A program made the position numbers and the translations under genes. A stretch of 64,000 nucleotides of DNA, from positions 124,001 through 188,000 of the forward strand of contig VIIQ02000106.1 in NCBI GenBank assembly GCA_007449985.2. The letters are read 5' to 3'. Positions within the stretch are counted from its first letter, which is position 1; every line of letters starts with the position of its first letter. Below are positions 1-10,400 of this stretch, piece by piece. Source of the stretch: Desmodesmus armatus (taxonomy: Eukaryota > Chlorophyta > Chlorophyceae > Sphaeropleales > Scenedesmaceae). A model generated the notes under the pieces. That model was not told the DNA's origin and did no database searches. It was given only the letters and a program-made list of their open reading frames with translations.

Positions 1-3000
1 ACAAAGATACCCAAACACAGTGGCTCACCTTCCACAGCTCCCTCAAACTGCATGCCTTCCATGTCAAGCAGCGGAATCTCCCCCTGGCCATCACTGAACA
101 GCTGATCAGGAGGCAGGGCGGCACTGCAGGAACAACACACACGCAGAGAGAGATTTGAGATGAGGTATGATGTATCCATGGTTGCAAAGCAAGTTGCAAG
201 GCCTCTACGAGGCGCTTCCGGCCCTGTTGGGATAGCGGCAACATGTCTAGGGTATCAATACTTGCAGTTCTGGTATTGTGCAGCCTTTCGGAAGCTTGCA
301 CAAGCTGCTCGGGGGTTGCACAATGTGGGGAGTATGATACGATCGTGACAAGACGTATTCCAGTCGAGTGGCCTTGCCCCACCTGCACACCAGGGCCACT
401 CGTGCGTTGTAGAGCTCGTCAACAAGGCTGATGAAGCGGCGGGCCTTGTCACGGTTGGCAAAGCTCATGGCTGGAACACCTGCAGCACCACACATACACA
501 CACAAATCATGTGTCAACACACACGTCACACCTTGCTGTTCAGCCAACTCATCAGGGTGCATGCCTGGCATCCCCCCGCCATACACACACACACCTCATG
601 CACACCGTCGCTCCTAACACAGTCATTTGTGCACTGCCACCAGAATCTAGCTCCACACAGTGCTTGATGGATACCATCGATGGATATCAAATCAGACAGG
701 AACAGTGTGTGGTAGTGTTGGGCCATCGCCAGGTAGTCAGCAGAACCCAAGGGCCTGCCACACAACCTCACCCAACTCAAAGCGTGCAGCACAATGCAGT
801 GCACACACATCCTTCTATAACTGCGTAAACCACGTCCCCGACCTGACAGAAGCATCCGTGTAGTGGTCACTAGTACTCAAAAACCCATCTTACTACCCCC
901 CCCCCCCCCCAAGGTCCCCCCCCCCCCCCCGGCGGCACGATGCACTTGCCCCTCACCTGCCAGGAACAGTGTGTGGTAGTGTTGGGCCAGCGCCAGGTAG
1001 TCAGCAGAACCCAAGGGCCTGCCACACAGCTCATCGAAATCAAACCAAGCAGCACCACCGGCAGAACGCGGCACTGGCAGCGTCCGACCAAACATCACTG
1101 GCACTACCGCACTGCTGCCACTGCTGCTACTGCTGCTGTCGCCACTGCTACCCGCAGCAAACGCTCCCGGAGCAGTGCTGGAGATCTGCAGAGGGTTACT
1201 GCTGCTACTGCTGCTGCCACTGCTGCTGTCAAGAGATGAAGAATGGCAGTGCTGTGCCCAGAGCTGTTGCATTGCAGCATCTGCAGTTGCACCCAAGGGC
1301 CAAAGGTAGAGCCTGTTGGGAATACTGCTGCCGGCATTGCTGCCCGCATTGCTGCCGGCACTGCTGCCAGCATTGTTGCCAGCATTTCTGCCCGCATTGC
1401 TGCCGGCACTGCTGCCATGTGTGGCGGCTGGCAGCAGTGGCTGCTGCAGGAGCTGTGTGGCAGCAGTGGTGAGGCTGAGGCGGCGGTAGTCGGTTGTGGC
1501 GGACAGTTCAAACAGTCGACAGCTGCTGAATAGCCTGCGGATCACACAATGCGCACAAGGCCACAGATGATCCCAAAAGCTGCTGGTAGGTAAGGATTCA
1601 AGGTTTGCGGCTGTGCAACTCCCCTGCCTCTGATATCCACAGTGTCAAAGCCAACACAAATGTCAGCAACTAGTGGGAGGGGCAAGATTCAAATCTGTGT
1701 TTTCCCTGCATTCAGTGCGCCTAAGGCCAGGACTCTGCCTTCAGGGTTTGTGTGAAACAGCAATTAGTGGGAGGGGCAAGATTCGATAACTCCAACCTGA
1801 AACTGTGCACGGGCTAAAAAACAAGGACATCGATCCTCAGGGTGTGTCAGACACTTGGAGGGCTGAACTGAAAAAGCTGATGGCGCCTTGGGGCACAAAA
1901 GACAGGCCACAAAGTACATTCCGGGGCTTGCTTTGCGGCCGCTGGGCTTACTTGTTACTGGTGACTGACAGCAATGCATCCGACTCACGTGTTGAGGAAG
2001 TGCCCAAACATGGCTTCATGCAGGCCGTGTCTTGGCAGGCCGTGTTGGAGGTACACAGCAACACTGAGGGTTTTGTGGGTTAGGTTACCCCACCCTAAAT
2101 TCTAAACCTAATCCCAGATACACAAAGATGGGTTACCAACCGGGTCTTGGGGCTTTGAGTCAGCCGGGCTTCTTCCTCACTCGTGAAAGTGAATTCAATG
2201 CATCTCACTCACATACTGAGGAAGTATTTGCATCTCACCCACTCACGTGTTGAGGAAGTGTCCAAACATGGCTTCATGCAGGCCGTGTCTTGGCAGGTCT
2301 GCGGGGTGTCTGTTGCTGGTTGTCACCACCACGCAACCCTCAGCAGTGAGGGCCTCCAGCAGAGCCTTCAGGGCGGCAGCACTGAACACATCACCAACCT
2401 GCAAGCACCCGTGTGATCATGGATAACATCAGCAATAACGTTCATGATCAGCATGGGCTGTTGAGCCTAGAACTGCGTACAGTCAGTACTGACAGCCCAT
2501 GATGTGTGTGGTGTGGTGGTCACCGGTGGTGGTGGTGGGCGGGGGGTGGTGGTGGTGGGGGGGGGGGGGGTACACAGCTTACATGCACCAGCAGTGAGGG
2601 CCTCCAGTAGAGCCTTCAGGGCCGCAACACTGAACACATCACCCACCTGCACCAACACGATTGATCATGAACAAATGGGGTGTTGAACCTGAGGCCCCAG
2701 GATGTGTGCGAGCCTCTTCGCTAGGGTTTGCTACACCAGACGCAGCCCCAGTAGAAAAACAGAATCGCACCTGTATTTCATCAAAGCACAGGAGGGCGGC
2801 CATGCGCTCGCCTCCTCCCCTCCTGCTGCTGCTGCTGCCGCTTATGCTCCCATCCAGTGTGACGGTTCTACTGCGATCAAGACTTCTTTACTAGGGTTAT
2901 GACTCCAGACGCAGCCCCAGAAAATGACACATATCGCACCTGCATCTCATCAAAGCACAGGAGGGCTGCCATGCGCTCCCCTCCTCCTCCCCTCCTGCTG

Positions 3001-6000
3001 CTGCTGCTGCTGCTGGCACCCTTCTCCCAGCCAGTGTGGGGGTCAGGCCCATCTGCCCGTATGAGACTGCGAGCAGCTGCAGACATGACCGAGGCATTGG
3101 CAGCAGCAAGGCGGGCTGCTGGCACGTGACCGGCACGTGACGCCCTGCAAAAACACAAACAACACCACAGCACACAAGATTGGGTACGACTCTTGCCGTG
3201 GCATCGACGGAAGGCAACGTGACAGAACCATCTATTGTACGTTTGCTTTGTTGTTTGCTGAGTGATGGTTGGTTGATGTTTGCAGCTGCTGACAGACTGA
3301 GGCATTGGCAGCAGCAAGGCGGGCTGCTGGCACGTGCCCAGCACGTGACGCCCTGCAAAGCACAGTGCAGAACAAGGGGTGCTTAGGCGTCTCCCATCGG
3401 TGCGAGGCTTTGCCTCGGGCTCCCGGCAGTCGGGTTTACCCGGCTGTTGCGTGTGTGGCCAGCCGGTGGGGGTCCGCCCCCCTATACACTGAAAAAAAGC
3501 ACAGCACAGCATGGCACAGCACAACAGATGACGTGGGCGCATTTGCTGGCTTGACACGAACAATCAGGGAAGGCAACATGACGACACCGTCTATTAGTGG
3601 TTGATGGTTGATAGTTGCAGCTGCTGCCCAAAGTCGGCATTTTGTGAGAAGCTGCTGACATGACTGCCATGTTATGTATGAGGCTGGGGGTCAACCCACC
3701 TCAAATGCTTGCGTATCGCCAGCACTGCCGCCTTTGCTTCCTTCTGCTGCCACTGAGCAACGTCAAACCAGGCTGACACCTGGCGGTCAGATGCAGCATC
3801 ACCATCATCACCCTCCTGCCCTGCTGGATCCCTCCTACCTGTGGTTTGTTGGACCCCCTACAACATGCTGTTGTCCAAGTCAACACCCCCACCTCGCACA
3901 ATACACCACACCACGCCACCCTTCCCCGCCCCTTCACAATCAGCCCACCTCAGATGCTTGCGTATCGCCAGCACTGCTGCCTTTGCTTCCTTTTGCTGCC
4001 ACTGAGCATCGTCAAACCAGGCTGACACCTGGCGGTCAGATGCAGCATCCCCACCATCAAACCCCTCACCCTCACCTGCTGCACGCCCCTCCCCAGAATG
4101 TTGATGGGATCCTCTACAACATGCTGTTGTCCACGTTACCCCCCCCCCCCTTCCCACACAGACACACACCACACCACGCCACCCCTCCCCGCCGTTGCAC
4201 ATGCACCCCACCTCAGATGCTTGCGTATCGCCAGCACCGCCGCTTTCGCCTCCTTCTGCTGCCACTGAGCGTCGTCAAACCAAGCTGACACTTGCCGGTC
4301 AGATGCAGCATCACCATCATCATCTTCCTGCACTGCTGCGTCCTGATCCAAATTTGATGGAACCTATACCTCATGCTGTTGTTGACGTCAACCCCCCCAC
4401 CTCGCACAATACACCACACCACCCCACCCCTCCCCGCCCCTGCACATTCAACCCACCTCAGATGCTTGCGAATCGCCAGCACGGCTGCTTTCGCCTCCTT
4501 CTGCTGCCACTGAGCATCGTCAAACCAGGCTGACACCTGACGGTCAGATGCAGCATCCATATCATCATCTTCCTGCATTGCTGATTCCCCCTCCATACTA
4601 TCTGTTGCTTCATCTTCGGCATGTGCTGCTGCTGCTGCTGCTGCTGCTGTGCTGCCGTCAGCAGCGACAGCAGTAGGGGATGCGGTGGATGTCACACGCG
4701 TGCTTTCCTGCAGCCGCCGCCGCTGCTGCCGCTGCTCGCGCTGCATGTCCAAGTGATGCAGCCGGCTGTGCAGTTCTAGCATGGCTGCATTGAAGTGCAT
4801 CCTGCAGGACATGCACAATAACACAACCAGATGTTGCAACTTCTCTGCTGACTGTTTGATGATGAATCAAGTTCTTTATGAGTGTTATTAGTAGCCGCCG
4901 CCACCACCGCCATCGCCATCCCTAGTCCCCCCTTCCTACTCTGCCCTGCCCCCTTCCCCCACCCTCCACCACCACCCACCTCCTGCTGTGCTCCAGCTGC
5001 AGCTGCTGCCTGGCGGTGTCGTAAAACAGGTCCATCAGCAGGCTCTTGCCGCTGCCCACACTGCCATACACGTAAAGACCCTGAGGGGCGGCTGGAGGGG
5101 CTGGAGGGGGGCCCAACTCCTTGGCAACCTGCAAAATGGCAGGTGTACAAAAGTGGGGACACGTTCAGATAGACCCCAAGTAAGGAAGAGGTGAAAATTC
5201 ACAGTTGGTGATGAGGTTCCAAATGCCATCATATACAGACCCTGGGGGGCGGCTGGAGGGGCTGGAGGGGGGCCCAACTCCTTGGCAGCCTGTAAGGGGC
5301 AAGGAAGGTGTACAAGATACCCTGATTAGGAACTCGATTCAAAGGAAAGAAAAGGGTTGCAGGTGCCATACACGTACAGACCCTGAGGGGCGGCTGGGGG
5401 GGCTGGAGGGGGGCCCAGCTCCTTGGCAGCCTGTGAGGGGCAAGGAAGGTTTACAAGATACCCTGATCAGGGACTCAATTTGAAAGAAAAGGATAGGGTT
5501 GCATATGCCGTACCCATACAGAACCTGCGGGGCATCAGGATGGGCTGGGGGGGGGGACTCCTGTGTAACCTGCAGAATGGCAAGAGAAGCGTATGCGACC
5601 AGGGCATGATGTAAACAACACAAGTGTGATAGCTGTGTGTTTCCGAGCAGGGTTTCCAAGGTTGCTGATGCTTCCAACCAAACGATTTCATGTATGCATG
5701 TGAGGAGCTGTCAACTGACAAAGCGCAACATTGCCATGGCTGGCTGCACGTCCTGCTTGACATCAGGTGCCATGGCTCCTTTAAGGTAGGTAGGGTTGAG
5801 GTAGTGTGCTTGAAGGCAGTACTGTCGTGCCATAAAACAGAATAGCATAATAGCACAAATCAACAGCAAAAAGGAAAAGACATCCCAGAAACCAACCGTG
5901 GTAGGGAGTTGTACCTGTGCATGTCGTGCTGCTGCTGCCCGTCGCGCCTTCTGCTGGGGTGTCAGCTCCTTCTGCTGCGATGTGCTGCCGCCTGTGATGC

Positions 6001-6961
6001 TGATGCTACCGAGGAGTTTGCTGAACCAGCCGTCGCTGTCAGCTGCAGCAGCAGTGGCTTGCTGCTGCTGCTGCTGCTGCTGCTGTTGCTGTTGCTGCTG
6101 CTGCTGTTCGGCCTCTTTTAGCTTGTCCAGCATCTCAAGCTCTGCCAGCCGCTGCTGGTACTTGTCCTGTGAAACAGGCGGGAACAAAAAATAGGCCAGG
6201 TGCAGGTTATGGGTGCAGGTTATGGTCCGGGGTTCTATTGATCTTGGCCATATGCTGTTGATTTTGCCTGCACAACAACGTGCATCACGTCTTCCCCCGC
6301 CCCCTACCCTCAAGGTGTGTCATCCAACAAAATTGCCTCCAGCCTTGATAGCCCCAACAAGCAACACACTGCAATGTGTACGCGTTTGTTTGCCCTCAGG
6401 CTGATCTGGGTATAATCACCACAGTCCACTGCCATCACAGACCCGTAAGCCTCCCCCCCCCCCCTGGGGCTCCTGAGCAATGCCGACCCGTCAGCCCTGG
6501 ACCGACAACCCACCTCATATGCTGCTCGCGATACCCTGTATCCTTCCACCTGGGTGCTATACTCCTGCAGCTGCTGCAGCAGATCAGCCAGCTGCTGCAC
6601 CAGCTGCTGCTGGTGCTGGTCAGGTTTCAGCACACCAGCAGACAGCATGGCTGCATACCGCTGTTGCAGGACACTGCTGGGACACTGCTGGTTTGGTGGT
6701 GCTGGGGCCACTGCAGCGGCAACTGCAGGAGCAACTACAAGTACAGAGTAGGCAACGTTGGTCCGACCTCTTCAATGGAGTGTGACTGGAGAAGCTGCCC
6801 AACAGGCAAAGCATATACTTGTGATAGAAAGTGGTACACCACACGTGCCCACCTGCTGCATGGTGTGGTTGGTGGGCTGCTGTGCTGCATCGTCTGAGGC
6901 TTTGTAGTGATTCCCATGCTGATTGCAATTCAGTTGCAGCCGGAAGATGCCGTATCAGCAT
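1..6961 (-). CDS. AFG1: AFG1-like (LACE1/ZapE family) AAA ATPase, 3' end outside window
   Basis: Ten exons join in phase: 6961-6853, 6734-6514, 6166-5915, 5128-4980, 4801-4457, 3144-2940, 2398-2247, 1534-957, 479-383, 123-29, about 734 residues before the window edge. Visible landmarks are Walker A GSVGSGKS (about 216-223), Walker B LLCFDEMQ (about 420-427), sensor-1-like TTSNR (about 453-457), the family signature CGRPLGSADYLALAQ and a C-terminal RRFISLVDELY. AFG1 proteins are P-loop ATPases linked to mitochondrial protein quality control and complex IV turnover. The Arg/Ser-rich start (RRCSTAA) would suit a mitochondrial presequence. A start at 6988 is also possible. Unusual additions are a poly-Gln run in exon 3, poly-Ala and acidic stretches in exon 5, and a Ser/Asn-rich insert in exon 8. 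Introns carry decayed copies of exon edges, listed separately. The family call is firm; individual exon limits are predictions. Confidence 0.88.
697..772 (-). repeat. Decayed copy of the AFG1 exon-8 3' edge
   Basis: The minus strand reads GRPLGSADYLAMAQHYHTLF, nearly the same as the end of the true exon at 1050-957. The copy lies in the following intron. The donor GTGAGG of the true exon is not kept here. Confidence 0.8.
1993..2045 (-). repeat. Copy of the AFG1 exon-7 3' edge with donor
   Basis: The minus strand repeats the end of exon 7 (LPRHGLHEAMFGHFLNT) followed by GTGAGT, as at 2300-2247. It lies about 250 bp downstream in the intron, so two potential donors are available. Confidence 0.8.
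2588..2656 (-). repeat. Copy of the AFG1 exon-7 5' edge
   Basis: The minus strand reads GDVFSVAALKALLEALTAG after an acceptor-like AG, matching the start of true exon 7 at 2398. It lies in the preceding intron, and a long G run at 2560-2571 follows on the plus strand. Confidence 0.8.
2769..2830 (-). repeat. Copy of the AFG1 Walker-B exon end
   Basis: The minus strand encodes LLCFDEIQ followed by GTGCGAT, duplicating the Walker-B end of exon 6 at 2990-2940, including the preceding serine/glycine-coding CAG/GGA stretch. The Met-to-Ile change shows divergence. Confidence 0.8.
3300..3360 (-). repeat. Copy of the AFG1 exon-6 5' edge
   Basis: The sequence around 3300-3360 repeats 3095-3150, the start of the Walker-B exon with its CTTTGCAG acceptor. 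The two copies differ at a few positions. Confidence 0.7.
3700..4572 (-). repeat. Four-copy tandem array of the AFG1 exon-5 end plus intron
   Basis: The block encoding SDRQVSAWFDDAQWQQKEAK and IRKHLR, with a following GTGGG-type donor in at least three copies, occurs four times. The exon ends fall near 4457, 4212, 3949 and 3700, a spacing of about 250 bp. Intron-derived sequence (C-rich, CACCACACCACGCCACC-like) lies between the copies, so the unit is exon edge plus intron. The copy ending at 4457 is continuous with the long exon 5. The other three could serve as alternative exons or be dead. Confidence 0.88.
5225..5590 (-). repeat. Three decayed copies of the AFG1 P-loop exon 5' half
   Basis: The coding block for AKELGPPPAPPAAPQGLY, which precedes Walker A in the true exon (5128-4980), recurs near 5298-5225, 5440-5370 and 5580-5510, with about 145 bp between copies. 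None of the copies reaches the GSVGSGKS motif. The nearer copies keep an acceptor-like AG. Confidence 0.85.
6060..6112 (+). repeat. CTG/TTG triplet repeat (poly-Gln on minus strand)
   Basis: The triplet run encodes about 16 glutamines inside AFG1 exon 3, between a predicted helical segment (KYQQRLAELEMLDKLKEAE) and an Ala-rich linker. Confidence 0.9.
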
Positions 6962-7460
6962 CAGGGGGAAAACCTTGGCAGGCAGCATTTTGTGTGGCTG
7001 CCACAGCTGTGAAATGCTTTTGAATGCCTGTAGACTTCGAAGATCAGCCCTTCACTTCCACAAATCTGCATATGATGATACGAGTGATTTAGGACATGAT
7101 TGGGGATGGCTCAGGACGGTGACAGAGAGTGACACATCAGATCATGTCAGTTTCATAATAAGAACTTGGGGGAAGTGACGCATTGATTATGATTTAGAGG
7201 GTTTGGATTGACTGCATTGTAGGTCCTTTCTGTTCTGTCTTGCCTGCATCACAACCTGCACAAGTTGCACATCAGTATGTTGCCCCTGTTGGCACATCAG
7301 TCTGTGCAAGCACTTCGGAACTCACATGTTGCCTCTGGTGCACGTTCAACTGATCGGTCAACTATTCCACTTTAAGTAAAAGCACCAGCAACACAGACTC
7401 CATCAACCCCACAGCAGCAGCAGCACCCAGGGAGGGCAACACCCCAGGGCACCCTTGCAC
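6962..7460. promoter_or_regulatory. Divergent intergenic region between AFG1 and GLE1
   Basis: About 500 bp separates the two predicted start codons, which point away from each other, so both promoters and 5' UTRs must lie here or overlap the genes. I see no convincing TATA box. Confidence 0.5.
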
Positions 7461-10400
7461 ATGGCTGCGGAGACAGTCGCAAAGCAGCTTCGGTTCAGTC
7501 CACTGGCCAGCCCACCTTCACACCAGCAGGCTTTCGATGTCCAGCCAGTGCAGCAGCGGCTGGATGCAAGGCCAGACTGGACTATTAGCCAACAGGCAGA
7601 GGCAGCAGCGGCAGGTAAGCGGTGGTGGAACGGCTCGTCTGATGTGGCTCTACGTGGCTGCTACGGGTATAGATTACTTGGGTGATGTAACATCATTGGC
7701 TTGAACTACAGATGAGCTGGCTGGTGTGATAGGATCGAACTGAGCATTTGCTTAGTCACATGGGCTGCTGTAGACATGTTTTTTTGCAGCCTGACTGCCA
7801 CACCAGCAGCAGCAACTGACTCACATACGTTGTTTCATCGAGGACTTCAAACCAACGCTAAGGTGGCGCGGCAGCACGCGCCCTGCAGGAGGGGGATGCG
7901 CAGGCAGAGGGGTGCAAAAATTTCAGCTGCCAGGGGTCCCCCGCCCCTCCAAATTGTCCTGGACCGTGCAGCTATTAGTGCACTGGTGTGCAGCTGGGTC
8001 AAAAAGGCCCAATGAAGGAAACCCCATTCCCTGTAGTGACAAGGCAACCAGCAGTGGCAGCGGTATAGCACTACCCCTAACTGATGTGAAAATGTAGAAG
8101 ATTAAACAGGTTCAACGCCACTTGCCAGCTGAGCTCAGCCAGCGGTGTCCTCAACTCGCAAGAGCTGCTGCACATGGTGTGCACAGCTGCAGTAGCGATC
8201 GCATTCAGCGTCAGTAGGCCTGCACAACGGCAATGTATTCTTGTGCCGCGGTGTGTGACTGCATGCACCTTCCATACGCACAGGCTTGAACGGACGCAGC
8301 AGCAGCGGCAGCGGCGGCCGAGGTACCCTTTTCAAGGTCCCTTCAGACGACGAGGATGACGCAATGGGTGATGAATCAATCCCATCAGTCAGCGGTTACG
8401 CATCCCAACTGTCGCCCAGTGGCGAAGCAGCGTCAGCGCAGCAGCGCTGGAGCCAGCAGCAGCAGGTGTTTGTGTTTTCGTCTGCGCCTAGCAGTCAGCC
8501 AGGACCTGTGGAGAACATGCTGTGGGAACACACGCGCAAGCTGCAGGCGTACGCACAGCGGGAAGCAGGTATGTTGACAAATCTGGTGTGTGTGTGGGGG
8601 GGGGGGGGGGAGGTGAGGGGGGGGGGGCATGTTGATGGGGTGGCTGTATGTGCGTGTGTTGTTCAGCATTCAAGGGGACAACGAAGGGCTTTCCCTCAGG
8701 CTTGAAGCTGCAGACATATCACAACTTGTGAGGCGTGCCTCTGCTGTCAATGTTGCTGCTGCCGCTCATGTTTGCCCCATACAGACAGCAAGCAGCAGCA
8801 GCTGCACAGCCAATTGCATCAGGTTGAGCAGCAGCTGGCCCATCAGCTGCAGGAGGTGCAGCAGCAAGTGGCACATAAAAGGGTGAGCTGGGCGGGGACA
8901 GAGGTCTGTTGGTGGAGGAGGTGGTGGTGGTGGTGTGCAAAAGAGGGATGGAAGCTCGGCAGGGTTCCTCCAAGGTCCCAATGAAAGCTCTTGTCTTCAG
9001 GTGGTGTTTGCAGTAGGGCATATGTCATTGGGGCAGAGCAGGTGGAAGCAACAAGCTAGCAGCTTCTGTGCTGGCGAAACACCTGCATTCAAGCAACAGG
9101 GCATGGCAGCCTAACAGAACAGCCGCCACGCATATGTTTGGGCAACAAGAAGTGGCTGCGAACCTTGCAGGCAGGGCGGCAGTCAAAGCCCTGCACACAC
9201 ACTATGTTCAAATATGATGAGGTAAATAAATCTGGATAATCCAATAACATCTTATTCTTTACAGAAAGAATGATGGTTCAAAAGCACCACCTGCTGCTCC
9301 TTATGCGCTCTCACCGCTTTCCCTCAGGCGCGCGGTGGTGCAGCTGATGAGGAGCGGCACAGGAAGCTTAAGAGATCCCGCTGCAGCAGCAGGCCCCCTA
9401 CTCCTCTCCCCCAAAACTCGTGTCCTGCATTTGCGGCTAACCCTTCGTCACTGTTTTTGCTCCCCCCCCCCTCCTCACATACTCTTGACCCTGCTGCTCC
9501 CTGCATCCACAAAACACACCCGTCCCGGCGCGTAGGCGCGCGCCGCTGCAGCTGATGAGGAAAACGCACGGCAGCGCATGCAGGAGCGGCACAGAAAGCT
9601 GCAGGAAATCCAGCTGCAGCAGCAGGCCCTGCAGGCAGCCCATGCTACAGCCATGCAGGAGGCGCACAAGCAGCAGGCAGAAGCGGAGGCCAAACGCAAG
9701 GCAGCAGCGGCGGCTGCGGCGGCTGCGGCGGCTGAGAAGCAGCGGCGGCTGGAGGAGCAGCAGCGGCAGCAGCAGGAGGCGACTGCTAAGGCAGCGGCAG
9801 AGGTGCGGGCGTGGGGGGTGGTTTAGGGGGCTAGGAAGGGGTAGGAGGAGGATGGGAGGAGTGGGGGAGGGGGGCGAACAATGGGGTAGCATTTGGTGAA
9901 GTTCATATGCCTGTTCTGTGCATGTTACAAGAGTGACAGAATGACCCTACTGCGCGGTCGGCGCGCAGTTCGGGCCTGATTATTTGCCACTGTTACCAGC
10001 ATCCTGCCCAATGCCCCTGTGTGACTGTATGCATGCAACCCAACCCCCTTGTTTCTACCGCGCACATTGATTGCAGGCTCAATCAAAAGCAGCAGCCGAA
10101 AAAACTCAGCAGCAGCAGCAGCAATCAGCGGCGGCGGCAGTACCGCCGGCAGCCCAGTCTGCAGCAGCCGCTGGCGGCCGTGGCAGCAGCGGTTTGCCAC
10201 AAGGGGCGGCATCGAGAGCATCAGCAGGTAACTGTAGCTTTGTGAGGCTTGATGTCATCAACACTCCCTTGGAAAGGCAGTACTGTTGTGGAGAGGTCCT
10301 CAAGTGTTTCCCTTTGGTAGTATATCCCCCAAGTTCCTTGATTGCTAGGCCATGTTGGCATGTGGGCATGGTGGTACTTTAGAAGAAAACCCACAGTGGG

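Noticed and set aside
969..1472. Cys-rich open frame opposite AFG1
   Set aside because: It is the antisense of Ser/Asn-rich AFG1 exon 8; cysteines come from TGC triplets.
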